Of a DNA stretch of 9,257 nucleotides, positions 1-5,700 are shown in pieces. Every line of letters begins with the position of its first letter. Position 1 is the stretch's first letter. The notes beneath the pieces were generated by a model, which saw only the letters and a list, made by a program, of their open reading frames with translations, was not told the origin of the DNA and did not search any database. Both the position numbers and the translations under genes were made by a program. The DNA comes from Polaribacter sp. Lineage in GTDB: Bacteria; Bacteroidota; Bacteroidia; Flavobacteriales; Flavobacteriaceae. The stretch covers positions 1 to 9,257 of the forward strand of contig JANQTK010000362.1 in the NCBI GenBank assembly GCA_030731695.1. The letters run 5' to 3'.

Positions 1-888
1 TTGGTTAGAGGAATTATTTTAAATACAAGACCAAAAAAATCTGCAAAAGCGTATAAAAAAATCTGGTGGGATGAAGGTTCTCCATTAATTGTTTTATCAG
101 AAAGATTGTTAAACAAAGTACAAAAGAAAACAACATTACCTGTTGCATTAGCAATGCGTTATGGAACTCCATCTATAAAAATGGGATTGCAAGAATTGCA
201 TGATAAAGGTGTAACAAATGTTTTAATTGTGCCATTGTATCCACAACATGCAATGGCCACAACCGATACAATTATGGTTTTGGCAGAAGAATTGAGACAA
301 ACGTTTTTTCCTCAAATGAAGCTCAAACACATTCCTGCTTTTTATCACAAAAAAGACTATATAAAAGTGTTAGCTGATAGTATTAAAAACCATTTAGATG
401 GCAAAGAATGGGATAAAATATTATTTTCCTATCATGGAATTCCAGAAAGACATGTTCGTAAATCCGACATTACAAAAAACCATTGTAAACCGAATGATAG
501 CGTAAATTTTGAATGCTGTAAAACAAGTTCTCCAGCGCATGAATTTTGTTACAAACACCAATGTTATGAAACAACTAAACAAGTTGTAGAATATTTAGGG
601 TTACAACCACATCAATATTTTGTTTCTTTCCAATCTAGATTGGCTGGAGATCCATGGTTGCAACCTTACACAGATAAATTATTGGAAAAATATCCAGAAG
701 AAGGTATAAAAAAATTAGCAGTTGTAACGCCTGCATTTGTTTCTGATTGTTTAGAAACTTTAGAAGAAATTGCCATGGAAGGTAAAGAAGAGTTTATAAA
801 AGCTGGTGGTGAAGCATTTTATGCAATTCCATGTATCAATGATAATGATGATTGGGTTGATGTATTGGTAAATTGGATTGAAGAATAG
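1..888 (+). CDS. hemH: Ferrochelatase, 5'-truncated by window edge
   Basis: Ferrochelatase inserts ferrous iron into protoporphyrin IX, the last step of protoheme synthesis, at the cytoplasmic face of the inner membrane or in the cytosol. The frame is open from base 1. The TTG there is an internal Leu codon, since the family has about 40-50 more N-terminal residues (the VNLGSP-type opening) that are missing here. Counting base 1 as residue 1, the catalytic segment SYHGIPERH holds the active-site His at about 145. The second hallmark, TPAFVSDCLETLEEI (243-257), holds the conserved Glu at about 252. Between them is an insertion rich in cysteine (C162, C172, C173, C183, C188) ahead of the usual QC-x-T segment, as I recall from Bacteroidota homologues. 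Such cysteines could bind an Fe-S cluster, but that is inference. The gene ends in TAG at 886-888. hemJ follows after 119 bases, which fits a shared heme role. Confidence 0.96.
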   Translation: MVRGIILNTRPKKSAKAYKKIWWDEGSPLIVLSERLLNKVQKKTTLPVALAMRYGTPSIKMGLQELHDKGVTNVLIVPLYPQHAMATTDTIMVLAEELRQTFFPQMKLKHIPAFYHKKDYIKVLADSIKNHLDGKEWDKILFSYHGIPERHVRKSDITKNHCKPNDSVNFECCKTSSPAHEFCYKHQCYETTKQVVEYLGLQPHQYFVSFQSRLAGDPWLQPYTDKLLEKYPEEGIKKLAVVTPAFVSDCLETLEEIAMEGKEEFIKAGGEAFYAIPCINDNDDWVDVLVNWIEE

Positions 889-1007
889 AAAAATAAATAG
901 TTTTCAATCTCGGTTTTCAGTCATAGTTTACAGTTGAAAACTTCAATTATTAAAATTTTTAAACTTTAAAACTTGAAACCTTTGAACTTTTAAACTAACT
1001 TTACATT
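889..1007. repeat. Intergenic degenerate repeats and a 9-base inverted repeat
   Basis: This gap between hemH and hemJ is built from short degenerate units. Bases 899-907 (AGTTTTCAA) and 934-942 (TTGAAAACT) form a perfect 9-base inverted repeat with a 26-base spacer that carries CAGT-type words (TTTCAGTC, TTTACAGT). Bases 960-995 are a run of variants of AAACTTT/AAACTTGAAAC. Similar CAGT and AAACTTT word runs are, from memory, frequent between flavobacterial genes and have no established role. There is no T tract after the inverted repeat, so it is not a good intrinsic terminator. TAACTTTA at 996-1003 is one base away from the Bacteroidota -7 element TAnnTTTG, but I see no properly spaced -33 element. 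Confidence 0.45.
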
Positions 1008-1616
1008 ATGGATTTTCTATACATAAAATCATTACATGTTATTTTTGTAATCACTTGGTTTGCGGGTTTATTTTATATTGTTCGTTTGTTTATTTATCAA
1101 GTGGAGGCTGAGGAAAAAACAGAACCTGCAAAATATATTTTACAAAATCAATACAAATTAATGAGCAAAAGATTGTGGTACATTATTACGTGGCCTTCTG
1201 CAATTTTAGCGAGTATTTTTGCTTTTTGGATGCTATATGAAAATCCATATTATCTTTCCCAACCTTGGATGTTGATAAAACTTGCCTTTGTTTTTGCCTT
1301 GTATTTGTACCATTATTCTTGTCAACGAATTTACAGTCAATTGCAAAAAGATATTATTAGATATTCCGCTTTTAAACTCCGAATTTGGAATGAAGTTGCC
1401 ACCATTATCTTATTTGCAGTGGTTTTTTTAGTAACTCTAAAAAGTGCTATCAATTGGATTTGGGGAGTAGCAGGTATTATTGTATTTGGAGTCGTTTTAA
1501 TGATTAGCATCAAATTGTATAAAAAAATACGCGAAAAAAAATCGTGGGATAATGCTGAAAAAAAAATACTCAACGATATCCAAGAATCTAAAAACGATCA
1601 TACAATTAACAAGTAA
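1008..1616 (+). CDS. hemJ: Protoporphyrinogen IX oxidase HemJ (CopD/UPF0093 family)
   Basis: HemJ oxidises protoporphyrinogen IX to protoporphyrin IX, the substrate of the ferrochelatase encoded just upstream. It is an integral membrane protein reported to bind heme b. Family signatures are clear: KSLHVIFVITWFAGLFY with His10 in the first membrane segment, LMSKRLWYIITWPS (51-64), PWMLIKLAFVFALYLYHYSC (86-105) with Lys91 and His102, and LRIWNEVATIILFAVVFLV (124-142). The His and Lys residues match positions conserved in the family. At 202 residues it is longer than the roughly 140-180 I expect: a further hydrophobic segment at about 150-170 and a charged, lysine-rich tail (171-202) extend it. 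The ATG at 1008 places the first motif at the normal distance from the N-terminus. Databases often label such proteins only 'CopD family', but the hemH neighbour argues for HemJ rather than copper uptake. Confidence 0.9.
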   Translation: MDFLYIKSLHVIFVITWFAGLFYIVRLFIYQVEAEEKTEPAKYILQNQYKLMSKRLWYIITWPSAILASIFAFWMLYENPYYLSQPWMLIKLAFVFALYLYHYSCQRIYSQLQKDIIRYSAFKLRIWNEVATIILFAVVFLVTLKSAINWIWGVAGIIVFGVVLMISIKLYKKIREKKSWDNAEKKILNDIQESKNDHTINK

Positions 1617-1647
1617 TTTTTCCTTTATTTGTGCTTGAATTGTATCA

Positions 1648-2877
1648 ATGAAAAAAAACAACAAACAAGCAGCCTTAGGTTTTATTTTTATAACTCTCCT
1701 TATTGATGTTATTGGCTGGGGAATTATTATACCTGTAATTCCGGCTTTAATAGAAGAATTAATTCAGGGTGATATTAGCGAAGCTGCCAAAATTGGAGGT
1801 TGGCTTACGTTTGCCTATGCAATTACACAATTTATATTCGCTCCTTTTGTAGGTAATTTAAGTGATAAATTTGGGAGAAGACCCATTATATTATTATCTC
1901 TTTTTGGATTTACTTTAGATTATATTTTACTCGCCTTAGCACCAACAATTACTTGGTTATTTATAGGACGAATTATTGCGGGAATTACTGGCGCAAGTAT
2001 TACAACTGCATCTGCTTATATTGCAGATATTAGTACTCCAGAAAACAGAGCAAAAAACTTTGGAATGATTGGCGCAGCTTTTGGTTTGGGCTTTATCATT
2101 GGACCTGTTATTGGAGGTTTATTAGGGCAATATGGGGCTAGAGTTCCTTTTTATGCAACCGCAATTTTATGTTTTCTAAATTTCTTATACGGATATTTTA
2201 TTCTTCCTGAGTCTTTATCCAAAGAAAATAGAAGAGCATTTGATATCAAAAGAGCAAATCCTATAGGAAGCTTTCTCCATTTAAAAAAATACCCAAAATT
2301 AATTGGATTGGTGATATCCATGTTTATTTTATACGTTGCCTCACATGCCATACAAAGCAATTGGAGCTATTTTACCATGTATCAATTTAATTGGGATGAA
2401 AAAATGGTTGGAATTTCTTTGGGTGTCATTGGCTTGTTAGTTGCTTTGGTTCAGGGTGTATTAATACGCTATTTAAATCCAAAATTAGGAAATGAAAAAA
2501 GTATTTATATTGGTTTTTTCTTATACAGTTTAGGCATGTTATTGTTTGCTTTTGCTACTGAAAGTTGGATGATGTTTGTCTTTTTAATTCCTTATTGTTT
2601 GGGTGGTATTGCAGGTCCTGCTTTACAAGCTGTAATTTCTAACCAAGTATCTTCATCTGAACAAGGAGAAATACAAGGAACTTTATCAAGTTTAATGAGT
2701 GCTTCAGCAATTGTAGGTCCGCCTTTAATGACCGGAATTTTCTATTATTTTACTCATAATGATGCGCCCTTTCAGTTTGCAGGCGCTCCTTTTTTATTAG
2801 CGGCATTTTTAATGATTATTAGTGCTTTTATGGCTTTTTATTCTTTTAAAAGAAATAATATAAAAGTTAAAAAATAA
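1648..2877 (+). CDS. MFS transporter, TetA-like drug:H+ antiporter family
   Basis: A 409-residue major facilitator with about 12 membrane segments, of the TCR/Tet (TetA-like) branch that exports drugs in exchange for protons. Landmarks: a TetA-type first helix, IDVIGWGIIIPVIPAL (19-34); motif A, GNLSDKFGRRP (69-79), in the loop between helices 2 and 3; the antiporter motif C region, FGLGFIIGPVIGGLLG (145-160); and LPESL (186-190) after helix 6, followed by the central loop SKENRRAF. The C-terminus is short and basic (FKRNNIKVKK). The ATG lies 31 bases after the hemJ stop, so cotranscription with hemJ is plausible, although a functional link to heme is not evident. The substrate cannot be told from sequence: many flavobacterial homologues are annotated as tetracycline resistance proteins without proof, and resistance should not be assumed. 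The gene ends directly at a strong hairpin terminator. Confidence 0.93.
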   Translation: MKKNNKQAALGFIFITLLIDVIGWGIIIPVIPALIEELIQGDISEAAKIGGWLTFAYAITQFIFAPFVGNLSDKFGRRPIILLSLFGFTLDYILLALAPTITWLFIGRIIAGITGASITTASAYIADISTPENRAKNFGMIGAAFGLGFIIGPVIGGLLGQYGARVPFYATAILCFLNFLYGYFILPESLSKENRRAFDIKRANPIGSFLHLKKYPKLIGLVISMFILYVASHAIQSNWSYFTMYQFNWDEKMVGISLGVIGLLVALVQGVLIRYLNPKLGNEKSIYIGFFLYSLGMLLFAFATESWMMFVFLIPYCLGGIAGPALQAVISNQVSSSEQGEIQGTLSSLMSASAIVGPPLMTGIFYYFTHNDAPFQFAGAPFLLAAFLMIISAFMAFYSFKRNNIKVKK

Positions 2878-2914
2878 AAAAGCTGCCTTGAATGACTTTA
2901 AGGCAGCTTTTTTT
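2876..2914. terminator. Bidirectional intrinsic terminator
   Basis: GCTGCCTT (2882-2889) pairs with AAGGCAGC (2900-2907) around a 10-base loop. The stem is preceded by an A run (2876-2881) and followed by a T run (2908-2914), which also pair and lengthen the stem. Read on either strand this is a GC-rich hairpin followed by U's. It lies between the convergent MFS gene and recR. The last bases of the MFS stop codon fall in the A run and the recR stop codon (complement of 2913-2915) in the T run, so both genes end inside the terminator. Confidence 0.92.
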
Positions 2915-3530
2915 ATGCTTTTAGAGATTGAGAAAATGGAATTCTATGCACAATACTTCTACCTAAAGTAATTTCATCAGCATATTCCAATTCATCACCT
3001 ACCGAAATTCCTCTTGCAATCGTAGAAATCGTAATATTGAATTTTTCTAGTTGTTTAAAAATATAAAAATTGGTAGTATCACCTTCCATGGTTGAACTTA
3101 ACGCAAAAATAAGTTCGGTTATTTCTCCATTTTCAACTTTATTTATCAAAGAATCAATATTCAAATTTCTTGGTCCAATTCCTTCTATTGGCGAAATTTT
3201 ACCACCCAAAACATGATACAAACCATGAAACTGTGACGTGCTTTCAATCGCCATAACATCTCTAATATCCTCAACAACACAAACAATTGCTGGATTTCTT
3301 TTTGGGTTATTACAGATAGCGCACAAAATTGTATCAGAAATATTGTGACATTTTTCGCAATTTTTTACATCATTTCTCAAATGCAATAATGCTTCCGATA
3401 AATAGGTTGTGTTTTCTTTGGGCTGTTTTAATAAGTGCAACACCAAACGCAAAGCCGTTCTTTTACCAATTCCTGGCAAACGCGACATTTCGTTAACTGC
3501 GTTTTCTAATAATTTTGAAGAAAAATCCAT
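2913..3530 (-). CDS. recR: Recombination mediator protein RecR
   Basis: RecR acts with RecO (and RecF) to load RecA on SSB-coated single-stranded DNA during gap repair. The 205-residue product has the usual length and all family parts in order. A helix-hairpin-helix segment is at 15-30 (MSRLPGIGKRTALRLV). A C4 zinc finger uses C58, C61, C70 and C73. A Toprim domain opens with VCVVEDIRDVMAIE (83-96), with acidic residues E87, D88 and D91. The conserved C-terminal stretch is IARGISVGDELEYADEITL. The start ATG (complement of 3528-3530) sits directly before the conserved DFSSKLLENAV opening, as in homologues. The gene converges on the MFS transporter and diverges from the symporter. A TAAATTTG match to the -7 promoter element lies only 5 bases upstream of the ATG, so a very short leader is possible. 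Confidence 0.97.
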   Translation of the reverse strand: MDFSSKLLENAVNEMSRLPGIGKRTALRLVLHLLKQPKENTTYLSEALLHLRNDVKNCEKCHNISDTILCAICNNPKRNPAIVCVVEDIRDVMAIESTSQFHGLYHVLGGKISPIEGIGPRNLNIDSLINKVENGEITELIFALSSTMEGDTTNFYIFKQLEKFNITISTIARGISVGDELEYADEITLGRSIVHRIPFSQSLKA

Positions 3531-3589
3531 AGTTGCAAATTTAAGAGAATTAAGATTAAGGAATAAAGAAAAAAGACGTTTGCAACTAT
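3529..3589. repeat. 11-base inverted repeat in the recR/symporter divergent region
   Basis: ATAGTTGCAAA at 3529-3539 and TTTGCAACTAT at 3579-3589 are exact reverse complements separated by 39 bases. The left arm overlaps the recR start codon and the candidate -7 element; the right arm is about 67 bases before the symporter ATG. The spacer is purine-rich on the + strand (TTAAGAGAATTAAGATTAAGG and onward), and the right arm is followed by a pyrimidine tract (3590-3616). It could be an operator pair or a cruciform, but there is no independent support for either. Confidence 0.5.
3536..3543 (-). promoter_or_regulatory. Candidate -7 promoter element for recR
   Basis: The complement of 3536-3543 reads TAAATTTG, an exact match to the Bacteroidota -7 consensus TAnnTTTG. 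It is 5 bases upstream of the recR ATG, which would put the transcript start at or beside the start codon. No TTG or TTTG at the expected -33 distance was found, so this is weak. Confidence 0.3.
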
Positions 3590-3655
3590 TTTCTTTTCTC
3601 TCTTTTCTATTCTCTAAAAATCATATATTCGTAATTCATAATTTTTATTTTATAA

Positions 3656-5092
3656 ATGAATCCAATACACATCATTCTTCTAATTTTCGCTTATTTTTCA
3701 GTATTGATTTTAATTGCAGCTTTCACTGGAAAATCTGCCAATAATGCTACTTTTTTCAAAGCAAATAATGCTTCACCTTGGTATTTAGTCGCTTTTGGCA
3801 TGGTTGGAGCCTCGTTATCTGGAGTAACATTCATCTCTGTTCCAGGTTGGGTTGAAGCGCAAAGCATGAGTTATATGCAAATGGTTTTGGGGTATATTGT
3901 TGGATATGCAGTAATTGGTTTGGTGTTATTACCTTTATATTATCGTCTAAATTTAACATCCATTTACACCTATTTGCAAGGTCGATTTGGAGAATATTCG
4001 TACAAAACGGGCGCAAGTTTCTTTCTACTTTCTAGAACAATTGGTGCGTCATTTCGATTGTTTTTAGTGGCAAATGTCTTGCAAATTATCTTGTTTGATG
4101 GCCTTGGAGTGCCATTTTGGATAACAGTCTGCATCACTATTTTATTGATTTGGATTTACACTTTTAAAGGCGGAATTAAAACGATTGTTTGGACAGATAC
4201 TTTACAAACATTATTTATGCTAATTGCAGTGGGCATTTGCATTTATACAATAGCTGATGAGCTTGAAATCCATAACATTTTTTCGTATGTTGCTGATAGT
4301 AAATACGCTAAAATTTTCTTTTTTGACGATATAAAAGCTGGAAATTTCTTTTGGAAACAGTTTTTAGCAGGTGCCTTTATTGCTATTGTAATGACAGGTT
4401 TAGACCAAGATATGATGCAAAAAAACCTAACTTGTAGAAATTTGAAAGATGCTCAAAAAAACATGTTTTGGTTTACGATTGTATTGGTGATTGTGAATTT
4501 TTTCTTTTTAGCTTTAGGGATTTTATTAACAGATTTTGCTCAAAAAAATGGCATTGACGCTCACAAAGACGCGTTGTTTCCAATGGTTGCAACTACAGGA
4601 GTTTTAGGGTTTACTACTGCAGTTTTTTTTATTTTAGGATTGATTGCTGCTGCTTATTCAAGCGCAGATTCTGCTTTAACCGCTTTAACAACTTCTTTCA
4701 GTATAGATATTTTAGAAATCGACAAAAAGAAAAATCAAACAGAACAAGAAAATATCCGAAAAAAAATACACATACTGTTTTCATTTATCTTGATTTTTAC
4801 AATTTTAGTTTTCAAATATTTTATTGCTGATGAGAGTGTAATTGCTAAAATATTTACGTTTGCAAATTATACATACGGACCATTATTAGGATTGTATGCA
4901 TTTGGTTTATTCACTAAATATGCCGTAAAAGATAAATTAGTACCTATTATTTGTTTGCTTTCCCCAGTAGTAACTTATCTGACAAGTTTATTTTTCCTGG
5001 AAATTATGAATTTTGATTTTGGGTTTGCACTGCTAATTTTGAATGGATTTTATACATTTTTAGGATTGTATATCATCCAAATAAAAAAATAA
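3656..5092 (+). CDS. Sodium:solute symporter (SSS family)
   Basis: A 478-residue, roughly 13-segment inner-membrane protein of the SSS family (LeuT fold), which takes up a solute using the sodium gradient. Family marks include the broken first core helix GASLSGVTFISVPGW (51-65), the polar helix YLQGRFGEYSYKTGASFFLLSR (106-127), FKGGIKTIVWTDTLQTLFML (170-189), GLDQDMMQKNLTCRNLKDAQ (248-267), and the sodium-site helix AAAYSSADSALTALTTSFSIDI (331-352) with adjacent serines 335-336 and 339. A charged loop (DKKKNQTEQENIRKK, 356-370) precedes the last helices. The substrate is not evident: SSS members carry sugars, proline, pantothenate, sialic acid or vitamins. The ATG at 3656 gives a short normal N-terminus ahead of the first helix. 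It diverges from recR. The next gene is 255 bases downstream, so it is probably a single transcription unit. Confidence 0.93.
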   Translation: MNPIHIILLIFAYFSVLILIAAFTGKSANNATFFKANNASPWYLVAFGMVGASLSGVTFISVPGWVEAQSMSYMQMVLGYIVGYAVIGLVLLPLYYRLNLTSIYTYLQGRFGEYSYKTGASFFLLSRTIGASFRLFLVANVLQIILFDGLGVPFWITVCITILLIWIYTFKGGIKTIVWTDTLQTLFMLIAVGICIYTIADELEIHNIFSYVADSKYAKIFFFDDIKAGNFFWKQFLAGAFIAIVMTGLDQDMMQKNLTCRNLKDAQKNMFWFTIVLVIVNFFFLALGILLTDFAQKNGIDAHKDALFPMVATTGVLGFTTAVFFILGLIAAAYSSADSALTALTTSFSIDILEIDKKKNQTEQENIRKKIHILFSFILIFTILVFKYFIADESVIAKIFTFANYTYGPLLGLYAFGLFTKYAVKDKLVPIICLLSPVVTYLTSLFFLEIMNFDFGFALLILNGFYTFLGLYIIQIKK

Positions 5093-5347
5093 TTTTGTTT
5101 TTTTTATATATAAAATATACCATTTCAGAACATTAGATAAAATTTTTTTACTTTTTTTTATTATTTATTGAACTTTATTTGTATTTTTGTTTTTTCTTAT
5201 AGCTCTTTATGAGAAAATATAATAAAAGTTCTTTGTTTTTTTGAGAATATATTTCTCAAAAACAGTTGTGACCCCCAGATTTAAGGCTTTAAAATACTTA
5301 TTTCTTCACAAATATTTTATTATAAATAGTAAGTAAAAAAGTATAAT
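5093..5347. other. AT-rich intergenic region before the small secreted ORF
   Basis: No gene is seen here. It holds an AT-only 14-base palindrome at 5102-5115 just after the symporter stop, T-rich runs at 5143-5165, a TATTTTTG match to the -7 consensus at 5182-5189 (no well-spaced -33), a 10-base-stem hairpin at 5238-5262, and a GTGACCCCCA word at 5268-5277 that stands out in the AT-rich background. TATAAT at 5342-5347 touches the next ATG and is too close to be its promoter. Confidence 0.5.
5238..5262. repeat. Hairpin, 10-base stem, 5-base loop
   Basis: TTTTTGAGAA (5238-5247) and TTCTCAAAAA (5253-5262) are exact reverse complements around TATAT. In the + transcript the hairpin is followed by CAGTTGTGACCCCC, not by a U run, so it does not look like a terminator for the symporter. 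It may instead lie in the leader of the small ORF or be a protein-binding palindrome. Confidence 0.55.
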
Positions 5348-5587
5348 ATGACAGTTACCCCTAAAAAACGTCTTATTATCTTGATTTTGGGAATTACAAC
5401 AAACCTAAGTCTAGGTAATATGCCTTCAGCCACTGCAAAAAATGCAGAAAATAACAATAATTTAATTTTATTGCATCATTATGTTGAATTTGATAATCTT
5501 TTATCAAACAAATATTCCTGCTTTAAATCTACTGAAAATGATATTTTTAATAATTTAAATAGTGTGATAAAGAACGAAAGCAGTTAA
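5348..5587 (+). CDS. Small putative exported protein, unknown function
   Basis: I do not recognise this 79-residue product. Residues 1-23 look like a signal peptide: a basic start (TPKKR, 4-8) followed by a hydrophobic stretch LIILILGITTNLSLG (9-23). Possible cleavage lies near 23-33 (LGN or ATAKNA). The mature part is Asn-rich (AENNNNLILLHHYVEFDNLL), has a single Cys58 and ends NESS. It sits in the same direction as the giant adhesin, 113 bases upstream. Its first bases, 5352-5370 (CAGTTACCCCTAAAAAACG), closely match those at the start of the giant gene (5699-5718), so both begin with a PKK-like basic segment. It could be a real small secreted partner, a remnant of a duplicated adhesin 5' end, or a chance ORF. 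The stop is followed by a hairpin. Confidence 0.5.
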   Translation: MTVTPKKRLIILILGITTNLSLGNMPSATAKNAENNNNLILLHHYVEFDNLLSNKYSCFKSTENDIFNNLNSVIKNESS

Positions 5588-5700
5588 CACTATATGAGTA
5601 ACTAGAAATGAAGTTACTCAATTTTCAATAAACAGATCCCCAATCTAAAAATATTTAAAAAATTAACCAAATAACCTTTTAAAAAGAGGTAAAACAACCA
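5588..5700 (+). other. Leader region of the giant adhesin gene
   Basis: This 113-base gap holds the hairpin at 5595-5620, a C-run word at 5638-5641 (AGATCCCCAATC), an A-rich stretch, and AAGAGG at 5684-5689. AAGAGG could act as a ribosome binding site about 11 bases before the GTG at 5701. I saw no exact TAnnTTTG promoter element here, so the giant gene may be transcribed from further upstream. Confidence 0.4.
5595..5620 (+). terminator. Hairpin after the small ORF, possible weak terminator or attenuator
   Basis: TGAGTAACT (5595-5603) pairs exactly with AGTTACTCA (5612-5620) around an 8-base loop. It is followed by ATTTTC, a poor U tract. It lies 7 bases after the small ORF stop and about 80 bases before the giant gene, so it could end the small transcript or partly attenuate readthrough. 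Confidence 0.45.

Noticed and set aside
1..3. TTG as the hemH start codon
   Set aside because: Residues 2 onward match the interior of ferrochelatase (about 40-50 residues in). The gene is simply cut by the window edge.
1337..1573. Open frame on the - strand inside hemJ
   Set aside because: It is the complement of well-conserved hemJ sequence and its product resembles nothing. It is a shadow frame.
1648..2877. Calling the MFS gene a tetracycline resistance determinant
   Set aside because: The TetA-like motifs define a family, not a substrate. It is chromosomal beside housekeeping genes with no mobile element.
3409..3744. Open frame on the + strand across the recR start and the symporter start
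   Set aside because: It overlaps two well-supported genes and the intergenic region between them, and its composition is not protein-like.
5102..5115. AT-only palindrome as the symporter terminator
   Set aside because: The 14-base palindrome has no GC pairs and would form a very weak hairpin, so it is not convincing as a terminator.
5182..5189. TATTTTTG as promoter of the small ORF
   Set aside because: It matches the -7 consensus, but the nearest TTG (5168-5170) is only 11 bases upstream, too close for a -33 element, and T-rich DNA gives chance matches. It is noted only in the intergenic entry.
5342..5347. TATAAT as a sigma-70 type -10 box
   Set aside because: It abuts the ATG at 5348, leaving no room for a start site upstream of the codon. 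Bacteroidota promoters use TAnnTTTG instead.
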